Counted from the stretch's first letter, positions 1 to 9,391 are shown. The stretch: DNA of 9,391 nucleotides from JAHJQQ01 sp032907525 (GCA_032907525.1 JAJJPM010000176.1:1-9391); one strand, 5' to 3'. Translations and numbers: made by a program. Notes: generated by a model not told the origin, from the letters alone.

Positions 1-2121
<2,121 letters not shown>

Positions 2122-2153
2122 GATATCGGCGGCATTACGCTGTGGGACGGGTC

Positions 2154-2181
2154 AGTCTAGCAGGTTGCGCCCTGTTCCCAA
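2154..2181 (-). promoter_or_regulatory. Putative sigma-70 promoter for metH
   Basis: Reading the minus strand, a -35-like TTGGGA (2181-2176) is followed after 16 bases by a -10-like TAGACT (2159-2154), 33 bases before the metH ATG. This would give a leader of roughly 25 bases. Match and spacing are reasonable but imperfect. The call rests on motif inspection alone. Confidence 0.4.
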
Positions 2182-2230
2182 ACCCTGGCCCCCGTCCCGC
2201 CGGTCGATACAAAATGGCCTAAAACCTGCC

Positions 2231-2258
2231 TTCGCCGTGTGGGCATCGCGGCTACTAT
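2231..2258 (+). promoter_or_regulatory. Putative promoter for the trkH-trkA operon
   Basis: TACTAT (2253-2258) resembles a -10 element. The -35 candidate TTCGCC (2231-2236), 16 bases upstream, is weak. Transcription would begin near 2265, exactly at the upstream in-frame ATG, which favours translation from the later ATG at 2310 rather than a leaderless start. Confidence 0.3.
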
Positions 2259-2309
2259 TTCCGTATGCAGGTCGCTGTCCTCGCTGACCAGGGGAGCTCC
2301 GTCCGGGCC

Positions 2310-3767
2310 ATGGCCGCCGAACGTCTGTCCACCTTGACCTACGCCGTGCGCGGGCGCGTCGTCGGCAAGTACCTCGGTCAGCTGGGCCTGGTGCTGGTCC
2401 TGCTGACGCTGGTGCCGCTGGCGGTGGCATCGATCGCCGGGGATGGCGTGATCGCCAGGCGCTGCGGCGAGGCGGTGCTGGTGCTGCTGGCGGTGTGCCT
2501 GCCGCTGGCCCGGCTGCGCGTGACCGCGCATGTCCAGGCCAACGAGGCACTGGTGATTTCGGTCCTGGCCTTCGTTCTCGCCTCGCTGGTGATGGCCTGG
2601 CCTTTCATGGGGGCCGGCATGTCCTTCGTGGATGCCTGGTTCGAGGCGGTATCCGGCGTGACCACCACCGGGCTGTCGACGCTCCCGGGGGTCGCGGACA
2701 TGTCGCCGGCATTCCTGTTCGCGCGTGCCTGGATGCAGTGGTACGGCGGGCTGGGCATCGCGATCCTGTGGGTGGCGCTGCTGTTCAGCCATCAGTTCGC
2801 CATGCGGCGTCTGGTGGAGAGCTCGGGCGCGGAAAGCCTCGTCACTACCGCGCGCCTGCATGCGCGTCGCGTACTGGGCATCTACGCCGTGCTCACGATC
2901 GCCGGTATCGCGCTGCTTCTGCTGTTGCGCGAGGATCCGCTGTCCGCGGTGACTCATGTGCTGAGCGCGGTCTCCACCGGCGGGTTTTCCATACATGACG
3001 ACAGCCTGGGCGGCATGGGCGCGGCGCGCTACGCGGTGAGTTTCCTGTCGGTCTGCGGGGCGGTCTCGCTGCCCCTCTATTACCTGCTCCGTCAGCGCCG
3101 CTGGGCCGGCTTCTTCCGGGATGCCGAACTGTGGGCGCTGCTTGCGATGGCGGCCTTCGCGTGCCTGCTGCTGTGGGTGTTCCTGCTGCGGGGCGGCATG
3201 GCGGCGGATGCCGCGCTGGGGCATGCCATCGTGATGGGGGTGTCGGCACAGACCACCACCGGATATTCCAGCCTGTCCGTCGCCGGGCTGGATGCGGCGG
3301 CGAAGTGGGTGCTGATCGTCGCCATGTTCGCCGGCGGTTGTGTGGGCTCGACCGCCGGCGGCGTGAAGATGCTGCGGCTGCTGGTGTTCGGCAGGCTGGT
3401 GCAGCTGATCCTGCGGCGCGCGGCGCTGCCGGCACATGCGGTGGTCGAGCCCGCGCTCGCCGGACGCAGGCTGGAGGACGACGACATCCAGCGGGCATTG
3501 CTGGTCGTCGCCCTGTTTGGCGCGGGTGTGATGCTGTCCTGGCTGCCGTTCCTCCTGGCGGGGCACGCGCCGCTGGATGCCCTGCTCGAAGTGACGTCGG
3601 CCACCGGCACCGTGGGGCTGTCGACCGGCATCACGCACGCGTCACTGGCTATGCCGCTGAAGCTCGTGCTGATCGCGGACATGCTGCTGGGGCGTGTGGA
3701 ATTCGTGGCGCTGCTTGTCGTATTGTGGCCCCGTACCTGGCTGGGCAGGAGGGACAGCGCCTTATGA
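2310..3767 (+). CDS. trkH: TrkH/KtrB-family potassium uptake channel subunit
   Basis: Inner-membrane pore protein of a Trk/Ktr-type K+ uptake system, 485 residues from the ATG at 2310. All four pore-loop filter motifs, each with its filter glycine, are visible: TTTGLST (118-124), STGGF (222-226), TTTGYS (315-320) and ATGTVGLS (431-438). The family motifs GSTAGGVKMLR (346-356) and MLLGRVEF (458-465) are also present. Hydrophobic segments alternate with the loops as expected for four M1-P-M2 repeats. An in-frame ATG at 2265 would add 15 polar residues (MQVAVLADQG...). I prefer 2310 because the only -10-like element ends at 2258, an AGGGGAG stretch (2290-2296) lies between the two ATGs, and family proteins usually begin shortly before the first helix; spacing to that Shine-Dalgarno is long (13 bases), so the start is uncertain. 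The stop overlaps trkA by four bases (ATGA), so the two products are almost certainly one system. Confidence 0.93.
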   Translation: MAAERLSTLTYAVRGRVVGKYLGQLGLVLVLLTLVPLAVASIAGDGVIARRCGEAVLVLLAVCLPLARLRVTAHVQANEALVISVLAFVLASLVMAWPFMGAGMSFVDAWFEAVSGVTTTGLSTLPGVADMSPAFLFARAWMQWYGGLGIAILWVALLFSHQFAMRRLVESSGAESLVTTARLHARRVLGIYAVLTIAGIALLLLLREDPLSAVTHVLSAVSTGGFSIHDDSLGGMGAARYAVSFLSVCGAVSLPLYYLLRQRRWAGFFRDAELWALLAMAAFACLLLWVFLLRGGMAADAALGHAIVMGVSAQTTTGYSSLSVAGLDAAAKWVLIVAMFAGGCVGSTAGGVKMLRLLVFGRLVQLILRRAALPAHAVVEPALAGRRLEDDDIQRALLVVALFGAGVMLSWLPFLLAGHAPLDALLEVTSATGTVGLSTGITHASLAMPLKLVLIADMLLGRVEFVALLVVLWPRTWLGRRDSAL

Positions 3768-4408
3768 GAGCCGTATTCGTCGGAGCCGGTTCCATCACCG
3801 TGATGGCCGCGCGCATCATGCTCAAGCGCGGTCACGAAGTGGTGATCATCGAACGCGACCGCGAGCGCATCGACGCGCTCGGCGAGACGCTCGACTGCGG
3901 CTTCCTTCACGGCGACGGCAGCACGCCGGCGCTGTTGCGCGAGGCCGATCCCGAGCACAGCGATTGCCTGTTCTGCCTGACCGGCCAGGATCAGACCAAT
4001 ATCCTCGCCAGTCTGGTCGGAAGATCCTTGGGCTACGCACGTGTCGTCACCAAGATCGAGGACCCGCAGTTCGAGCACATCTGCATCGAACTCGGCCTGG
4101 AAGACACCATCGACCCGGCGCTCACCATCGGACGCTATCTCGCCGACATGCTGCAGGGCCGGGATCTGCTGGAGCTGTCGGCCATGGTCAAGGACGAAGC
4201 GCGGGTGTTTTCGTTCATCGCGGGTGACGACGATGCCGTGGAGGTCGGCGCGCTCGGGCTGCCCGATGAAAGCCGGGTGATCTGCCTGTACCGGGACGGG
4301 AAGTTCCGGCTCCCGGAGCCGGACGACAGGCTGCAGCGCGGCGACGAGGTCATCGTGCTGACGCACAGCCGCAATCTGGCGAAGCTGCAGCAGCGATGGG
4401 CGTCGTAG
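3764..4408 (+). CDS. trkA: TrkA/KtrA-type RCK-domain regulatory subunit of K+ uptake
   Basis: Cytoplasmic, 214-residue nucleotide-binding gating subunit expected to form a ring beneath TrkH. It has a single RCK module: Rossmann RCK_N (about 1-120) and TrkA_C/RCK_C (about 140-205, RVICLYRDGKFRLPEPDDRL then GDEVIVLTH). That makes it KtrA-sized, about half of E. coli TrkA, which carries two modules. The glycine loop is GAGSIT (7-12) with Thr at the usual third-glycine position. The acidic residue after beta-2 (Glu30 in VVIIERD) that contacts adenosine ribose is present, as is the HGDGS segment (49-53). The start is well supported: an AGGAGG Shine-Dalgarno lies at 3747-3752 and the ATG overlaps the trkH stop. 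The TAG stop is the first three bases of the 4406-4486 repeat. The family assignment is firm; whether it binds NAD(H) or ATP/ADP cannot be told from the sequence. Confidence 0.92.
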   Translation: MRAVFVGAGSITVMAARIMLKRGHEVVIIERDRERIDALGETLDCGFLHGDGSTPALLREADPEHSDCLFCLTGQDQTNILASLVGRSLGYARVVTKIEDPQFEHICIELGLEDTIDPALTIGRYLADMLQGRDLLELSAMVKDEARVFSFIAGDDDAVEVGALGLPDESRVICLYRDGKFRLPEPDDRLQRGDEVIVLTHSRNLAKLQQRWAS

Positions 4409-4486
4409 GTCGGGGTTCGCTGTACCAACTCCGACGGAGCATCGGACGATATTGGGGTTCGGCAGACGACGCCTCAGCCCAACCTA
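4406..4486. repeat. Imperfectly palindromic intergenic repeat between convergent genes
   Basis: The ends are inverted copies: TAGGTCGGGGT (4406-4416) against the complement of AGCCCAACCTA (4476-4486), 9 of 11 positions pairing. The interior carries GGGGTTCG twice in direct orientation (4412-4419, 4454-4461) and a small CTCC/GGAG hairpin. The element fills the space between the convergent trkA and lipoprotein genes, and its first three bases are the trkA TAG stop. The outer sequence resembles dispersed REP/MITE-like elements whose ends read GTAGGTTGGG, which I recall from other GC-rich gammaproteobacterial intergenic regions. Copy number cannot be seen from one window. It may act as a bidirectional terminator or mRNA 3'-end stabiliser, although there is no U-tract. 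Confidence 0.6.
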
Positions 4487-4491
4487 TGGCG

Positions 4492-5154
4492 TTAGGTATA
4501 GCCCTCTTTCCAGCGGACCGGAACGAACCGGATCGGCGGGAGCGGCGGTTGCGTGGCGGATTTCAACGCCTGCGACAGGTCCAGCACGATGCCATTGGAT
4601 TGCGGCGACGGGGTGGGCGTGGCGAAGTCGATGGACAGCAGGTACTTTCGGCCGATTTCGGAGAGCGGCATGTCGGTGTCTATCGGACGGTGTTCCCACC
4701 TGCCGCCCTGCGGGACGCGCGTCCACTGTCCGTCCCACATGCCGAATTCGAAGCCGGTCTCGCCGATGAATCGCCGGCCCGCCACCTCCAGCACGGCGGC
4801 GGAGGGACGGAAGACGAAGCCGGGTGCCTCCGGCGTCACTGTCACGAATACGCGGGTCCTGCCGGGCGCGATGTTCTTGGGATAGGCGTCGCGCGGATCG
4901 ATGGACAGCGGGAGGACGAAGAAATAGACCTGGGTGTCATGGGTGCGGAGCTGATTGTCGATGGCGACGTGAAGCCGCAGGCCGGGAACCGCGAGCTGCG
5001 GCGGTATCCCCTGCCGATCGCTGGTTGCGGGCGCGCGCAGCGCGGCGGGCGGCGCATCCCCGATGTAGGCGACACTCTCCCATCCGCCGCGAAAACCCGC
5101 GCAACCGGTCAGCACTAAGCAGGCGGCCAGCAACCCGGTGTACCCGATGCGCAT
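4492..5154 (-). CDS. Unrecognised lipoprotein, third gene of the qmcA-ybbJ operon
   Basis: 220 residues starting MRIGYTGLLAACLVLTGCAG. This is a short positive N-terminus, a hydrophobic core and a lipobox LTGC (15-18), so Cys18 should be lipidated after signal peptidase II cleavage. Ala follows the Cys, not Asp, which by the usual +2 rule points to outer-membrane sorting. I recognise no domain. The body is rich in beta-prone stretches (LRLHVAIDNQL, TQVYFFVLPLSI, RTRVFVTVTPEAPGFVF, RKYLLSIDFATP), suggesting a periplasmic beta-sandwich, and there is no further membrane segment. The ATG at 5154 shares its A with the ybbJ stop (TGATG), and GGAGG lies at 5169-5165, so it is translationally coupled to ybbJ. 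Coding is real: it has a signal peptide, good ribosome binding site and operon position. Its function is unknown; a role with the QmcA-YbbJ membrane complex is inference from position only. Confidence 0.85.
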   Translation of the reverse strand: MRIGYTGLLAACLVLTGCAGFRGGWESVAYIGDAPPAALRAPATSDRQGIPPQLAVPGLRLHVAIDNQLRTHDTQVYFFVLPLSIDPRDAYPKNIAPGRTRVFVTVTPEAPGFVFRPSAAVLEVAGRRFIGETGFEFGMWDGQWTRVPQGGRWEHRPIDTDMPLSEIGRKYLLSIDFATPTPSPQSNGIVLDLSQALKSATQPPLPPIRFVPVRWKEGYT

Positions 5155-5594
5155 CAGCGGGCGGCCTCCACTTTCAGCACCGTGTTGTCTATCCCCACGA
5201 CTTTCACTTTCGTGCCCGCCTCGCAGTCCGCGCCCTCGATCTTCCAGGTGGAATCGTCCACGCGGATCTTGCCCACGCCGTTGACGATGGGGGCGTCGAG
5301 CGTGAATACGCGCCCGATGTACTGCGCGCCGCGGCGGTTGAGGGTCGGCTCGTCGGTCGTGGCGGGGTGCTTCTGCCGGTAGGCGCGCCATGCGAGGATG
5401 GACCCGACCGATGCGAGCGAGAAGAGGATGAACTGATATTCCCAGGTCATGGTCGGGACGACGTACAGAACGACCCCGACAACGCCCGCCGCGATGCCGA
5501 TCCAGAGCATGAACGCGCCGGGCGCGAACACCTCGAGGATGATGAGGATCGCGGCCAGGATGAACCAATGCCAGTACGTCAGCTGTTCCAGCAT
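5154..5594 (-). CDS. ybbJ: NfeD-family membrane protein, YbbJ-like partner of QmcA
   Basis: Short-form NfeD protein of 146 residues with no protease domain. Hydrophobic helices lie at about 9-45 (two close segments around the conserved EVFAPGAFMLWIG) and 52-70. A C-terminal OB-fold beta-barrel follows (about 85-146: LNRRGAQYIGRVFTLDAPIVNG, then GKIRVDDSTWKI and GTKVKVVGIDNTVLKVE). NfeD proteins are almost always encoded beside SPFH/stomatin genes and are thought to assemble with them at the inner membrane, the soluble OB domain interacting with the SPFH protein. Here the ATG shares a base with the qmcA stop (TGATG at 5596-5592), with AGGGAG at 5610-5605 as ribosome binding site, and the lipoprotein gene follows with the same type of overlap. 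The fold and family are confident; the molecular role is poorly defined even in E. coli. Confidence 0.93.
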   Translation of the reverse strand: MLEQLTYWHWFILAAILIILEVFAPGAFMLWIGIAAGVVGVVLYVVPTMTWEYQFILFSLASVGSILAWRAYRQKHPATTDEPTLNRRGAQYIGRVFTLDAPIVNGVGKIRVDDSTWKIEGADCEAGTKVKVVGIDNTVLKVEAAR

Positions 5595-6520
5595 CAGTTG
5601 GCCGCTCCCTTCTGCTTGAGCGCATCCCTGAACAGTTCGGCGACGCCGCCGACGGCACCGATCACGTTGGCGGCCTCCAGCGGCATGAGCACCAGCTTCT
5701 GATTGGGCGCGCTGGCGACAGCCTGCAGGGCATCTGTATATTTCAGCGCCACGAAATAGTTCAGCGCGTTGATGTTCCCCTTGGCGATGGAGTCGGACAC
5801 CATCTGCGTGGCGCGTGCCTCGGCCTCCGCCTCGCGTTCGCGTGCTTCGGCATCGCGGAAGGCGGCCTCGCGGCGACCCTCGGCTTCCAGGATGGCGGAC
5901 TGCTTTTCACCCTCGGCCTTGAGGATCTCGGCCTGGCGCACGCCCTCGGCTTCGAGAATCGTGGCGCGCTTCTCGCGCTCGGCCTTCATCTGCCGCGCCA
6001 TGGCATCCACCAGGTCGCGCGGCGGGGTGATGTCCTTGATTTCGATACGCGTGACCTTCACGCCCCAGGGCGTGGTGGCGTCGTCGACGACGTGCAGCAG
6101 CTGCGCGTTGATCTTGTCGCGCTGGGAGAGCAGCTCGTCCAGATCCATCGAGCCCATGACGGTACGGATGTTGGTCATAGTGAGGTTGAGAATGGCGATC
6201 TCGAGCTGACTGACCTCGTAGGCGGCCTTGGCGGCGTCGAGCACCTGAAAGAACACCACGCCGTCGACCTTGACCATGGCGTTGTCGCGGGTGATGACTT
6301 CCTGCGAAGGCACGTCCAGCACCTGCTCCATCATGTTCAGCTTGCGGCCCACGCGGTCGATGACCGGCGCGATGAGGTTCAGGCCGGGACGCAGCGTCTT
6401 GGTGTAGCGCCCGAAGCGTTCGACCGTGAACTCCATGCCCTGCGGGACGGACTTGACGCCCATGAATACGAGCACGATGGCCAGTACCAGCAGCAGTATG
6501 ACGAATTCCTGAAAGCCCAT
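5594..6520 (-). CDS. qmcA: QmcA-like SPFH/paraslipin membrane protein
   Basis: 308 residues, full length (E. coli QmcA is about 305). One N-terminal membrane anchor (about 5-22) is followed by the SPFH/band-7 domain (about 24-180: GVKSVPQGMEFTVERFGRY, LDVPSQEVITRDNAMVKVDG, LTMTNIRTVMGSMDLDELLS, TPWGVKVTRIEIKDI). A charged coiled coil follows (about 176-242) built on repeated ILEAEG/ILKAEG units. The tail ends LVLMPLEAANVIGAVGGVAELF, as in QmcA orthologues. The family forms large oligomeric cages in the inner membrane associated with protein quality control; E. coli qmcA is genetically linked to FtsH and HtpX. The ATG at 6520 is chosen because GAGGAT (6531-6526) sits 5 bases upstream and the longer in-frame extension to 6607 would run through the hairpin and promoter. 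It is the first gene of the qmcA-ybbJ-lipoprotein operon. Confidence 0.95.
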   Translation of the reverse strand: MGFQEFVILLLVLAIVLVFMGVKSVPQGMEFTVERFGRYTKTLRPGLNLIAPVIDRVGRKLNMMEQVLDVPSQEVITRDNAMVKVDGVVFFQVLDAAKAAYEVSQLEIAILNLTMTNIRTVMGSMDLDELLSQRDKINAQLLHVVDDATTPWGVKVTRIEIKDITPPRDLVDAMARQMKAEREKRATILEAEGVRQAEILKAEGEKQSAILEAEGRREAAFRDAEAREREAEAEARATQMVSDSIAKGNINALNYFVALKYTDALQAVASAPNQKLVLMPLEAANVIGAVGGVAELFRDALKQKGAAN

Positions 6521-6554
6521 GCGCAATCCTCGTTGGTGATGGAACGGTGCAACC

Positions 6555-6573
6555 CCGCCGGCCGGGCCGGCGG
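6555..6573. other. Strong GC hairpin in the qmcA 5' leader
   Basis: Eight perfectly paired bases, CCGCCGGC (6555-6562) and GCCGGCGG (6566-6573), around a three-base loop. It lies between the proposed -10 (6585-6580) and the qmcA ribosome binding site, so it should be in the leader RNA. There is no following U-run on either strand, so it is not a canonical terminator for uup. It may protect the 5' end or attenuate read-through. Confidence 0.55.
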
Positions 6574-6579
6574 CTACCG

Positions 6580-6607
6580 AGTATAGGGGGCGTCCGGTTC
6601 CGCGCAA
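6580..6607 (-). promoter_or_regulatory. Putative sigma-70 promoter for the qmcA operon
   Basis: On the minus strand, TTGCGC (6607-6602), a 16-base spacer, then TATACT (6585-6580), a 5-of-6 match to the -10 consensus. It lies in the 116-base gap between the uup stop and the qmcA ATG, implying that the operon can be transcribed separately from uup with a leader of about 50-55 bases. Confidence 0.5.
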
Positions 6608-6636
6608 ACTTGATGGGATTTCGGGATGGGGCGGCG

Positions 6637-8538
<1,902 letters not shown>

Positions 8539-8616
8539 GACGGAGGGGAGGGTCTCGAAAACTGGAAAGGCTCGCCGCCGGCGGGGCGCGATCGCGCAAC
8601 GGCATTATGCCAGGCC

Positions 8617-8636
8617 GCCGGCCTATCGTGGCCGGC
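8617..8636. other. GC-rich dyad between DnaA boxes and uup
   Basis: GCCGGCC (8617-8623) and GGCCGGC (8630-8636) are perfect inverted repeats around the six bases TATCGT. The dyad sits just upstream of the CATAAT -10-like motif for uup, where a -35 would be. It could be an operator or, if transcription starts further upstream, a leader hairpin. No U-run follows on either strand, so it is not an intrinsic terminator. Confidence 0.4.
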
Positions 8637-8639
8637 CGC

Positions 8640-8664
8640 GTTATCCACAAATCCTGTGGATAAC
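8640..8664. promoter_or_regulatory. Palindromic pair of perfect DnaA boxes
   Basis: TTATCCACA (8641-8649) and its reverse complement TGTGGATAA (8655-8663) are both exact matches to the high-affinity DnaA box. With flanking G and C they form a perfect inverted repeat with 10-base arms (8640-8649 and 8655-8664) around AATCC. The site lies about 100 bases upstream of uup. A DnaA-binding regulatory or titration site is the natural reading. A replication origin is less likely because dnaA, rpmH and mnmG are not nearby. Binding itself is inferred from the motif. Confidence 0.6.
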
Positions 8665-8725
8665 CATGTGGAGCTTTTGGGGTCAAAGCCGTCCAGGGCG
8701 CGCCGTCGCTGGGTGGGCGTCAAAG

Positions 8726-8754
8726 TGACCAATTTATGACCAGTACATTAATGT
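8726..8754. repeat. TGACCA direct repeat plus ACATTAATGT palindrome in AT-rich island
   Basis: TGACCA occurs at 8726-8731 and again at 8737-8742, offset 11 bases (one helical turn), followed at 8745-8754 by the perfect palindrome ACATTAATGT. The arrangement is that of a multi-site operator, but I cannot assign a regulator. Confidence 0.35.
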
Positions 8755-8844
8755 TCAACTAAAGCAATAAGTTGTAACAAAATTGCGGGGCCGGGCCGGT
8801 TACGGCCACCTCGCCGGCGATCAGTCATATTTTTGACAAAGCCG

Positions 8845-8853
8845 TGTGTATAA
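8845..8853 (-). promoter_or_regulatory. Third consensus DnaA box
   Basis: The complement of this stretch reads TTATACACA, which fits the E. coli consensus TTATNCACA and equals the form of oriC box R2. It lies about 180 bases from the palindromic box pair and beside an AT-rich patch. A single 9-mer could occur by chance; proximity to the pair makes it worth recording. Confidence 0.4.
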
Positions 8854-9020
8854 AAAACTCCGACGGTGCCGTACCCGTGGTCGCGCGCGACCTCGAATCG
8901 GATCCGATACTTAGCCGGCGGCCGGGTGGAACGATGACGTCGGTTCCGGCGCCGCACAGCGGCATCGCGTCGGGATCCATTACGCGCGCCAGGGGGCTGT
9001 GCATTGCAGGTTGCGGTGAA

Positions 9021-9097
<77 letters not shown>

Positions 9098-9108
9098 GTG
9101 AGGGGGGC

Positions 9109-9139
9109 ATTCTACACGCTAACGGGCGAGATTCGGCAA
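9109..9139 (-). promoter_or_regulatory. Promoter of the tRNA gene
   Basis: On the minus strand TTGCCG (9139-9134) and TAGAAT (9114-9109) are separated by 19 bases, slightly long. The -10 is followed by a GC-only run before the mature 5' end at 9097. Such a GC-rich discriminator is typical of stable-RNA promoters under stringent (ppGpp/DksA) control. The implied leader is about 5 bases. Confidence 0.5.
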
Positions 9140-9159
9140 GGGTGCTGGCCACAAACGAA

Positions 9160-9183
9160 GACGCCACCGGGGTAGGTGGCGTC
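9160..9183 (-). terminator. Intrinsic terminator of rpoD
   Basis: Reading the minus strand, GACGCCACC (9183-9175) pairs perfectly with GGTGGCGTC (9168-9160) around a six-base loop, followed by the T-rich TTCGTTTG. It lies 27 bases after the rpoD stop and before the tRNA promoter, so it should separate the two units. Confidence 0.75.
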
Positions 9184-9210
9184 TGGTGGGTGGCGATTCC
9201 AAAGGACTCG

Positions 9211-9391
<181 letters not shown>

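Larger units (their letters stand above)
8539..9020. other. Intergenic region upstream of uup, no convincing gene
   Basis: About 480 bases separate the uup start from the tRNA. The short open frames here do not resemble any family, have no ribosome binding site and overlap structured or AT-rich DNA. The segment holds, from uup outward: a -10-like CATAAT (8609-8604, minus strand) with no good -35, a GC dyad (8617-8636), a DnaA-box palindrome (8640-8664), an AT-rich island (about 8725-8785) with repeated TGACCA and the palindrome ACATTAATGT (8745-8754), a second AT-rich patch (about 8824-8858) with a third DnaA box, then ordinary GC-rich sequence to the tRNA with nothing I can name. Confidence 0.6.

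Noticed and set aside
2122..2264. A possible SAM or SAH riboswitch upstream of metH.
   Set aside because: I could not find the conserved core of these riboswitches, and the proposed promoter leaves a leader of only about 25 bases.
2157..3638. A 493-codon minus-strand open frame opposite trkH.
   Set aside because: Gln/His/Arg-rich low-complexity translation lying antisense to the well-supported trkH gene; a composition artefact.
3092..4366. A 424-codon minus-strand open frame opposite trkH and trkA.
   Set aside because: Antisense to two strongly supported genes, with no family resemblance of its own.
8833..8854. TTGACA followed by TATAAA on the plus strand as a promoter.
   Set aside because: The spacer is only 10 bases, far from the required 16-18, and no gene lies downstream on that strand.
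8850..8880. A T-run on the minus strand (complement of the A-run at 8852-8857) as a possible terminator after the tRNA.
   Set aside because: The only preceding stem I can form is four base pairs with a two-base loop, too weak for an intrinsic terminator.
8748..8957. A 69-codon minus-strand open frame in the uup upstream gap.
   Set aside because: Arg-rich, matches no family I know, lacks a ribosome binding site and spans AT-rich DNA carrying DnaA-box and repeat motifs; chance is the simplest explanation.
8539..9020. The DnaA-box region as the chromosomal replication origin.
   Set aside because: Only three consensus boxes are visible, and dnaA, dnaN, rpmH or mnmG are not in the neighbourhood; a regulatory or titration site is more economical.

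Overview
The window looks like chromosomal backbone from a GC-rich gammaproteobacterium. The RpoD C-terminus, MetH, QmcA/YbbJ and Uup all read very close to their E. coli-type counterparts, while base composition and codon use are strongly G+C-rich. The gene mix (a KtrA-like single-module TrkA with a compact TrkH, and QmcA-YbbJ plus an unknown lipoprotein) would suit a purple-sulfur-bacterium or Chromatiales/Ectothiorhodospiraceae-like lineage. That placement is inference only. I see no transposase, integrase, phage gene, CRISPR array or toxin-antitoxin pair.

Layout: (1) 1-2121, minus strand: the N-terminal 707 residues of cobalamin-dependent methionine synthase MetH, running off the left edge. 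(2) 2310-4408, plus strand: a two-gene K+ uptake operon, trkH-type channel plus trkA-type RCK regulator, coupled by a 4-base ATGA overlap and divergent from metH across a short intergenic region with plausible promoters both ways. (3) 4406-4486: an imperfectly palindromic repeat between convergent genes, whose left end supplies the trkA stop codon. (4) 6520-4492, minus strand: a tightly coupled operon of qmcA (SPFH/paraslipin), ybbJ (NfeD family) and an unrecognised lipoprotein, both junctions being TGATG stop/start overlaps. (5) 8538-6637, minus strand: uup, an ABC-F ATPase. (6) 8539-9020: about 480 bases with no convincing gene, including an AT-rich island, two perfect DnaA boxes forming a 25-bp palindrome and a third consensus DnaA box. 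(7) 9097-9021, minus strand: a CAU-anticodon tRNA that reads as tRNA-Ile2 (lysidine type), not elongator Met, with its own promoter. (8) 9391-9211, minus strand: the last 60 codons of rpoD, followed by an intrinsic terminator.

Functional themes: methionine/folate metabolism, potassium homeostasis (TrkH pore gated by a nucleotide-binding RCK protein), membrane microdomain/quality control (QmcA-YbbJ, perhaps with the lipoprotein as an envelope partner), ribosome or recombination-linked ABC-F function (Uup), and core transcription/translation (RpoD, tRNA-Ile2). Nothing here is a clear new defence or biosynthetic system. The least explained elements are the lipoprotein cotranscribed with qmcA-ybbJ, the DnaA-box palindrome upstream of uup, and the repeat between trkA and the lipoprotein gene.
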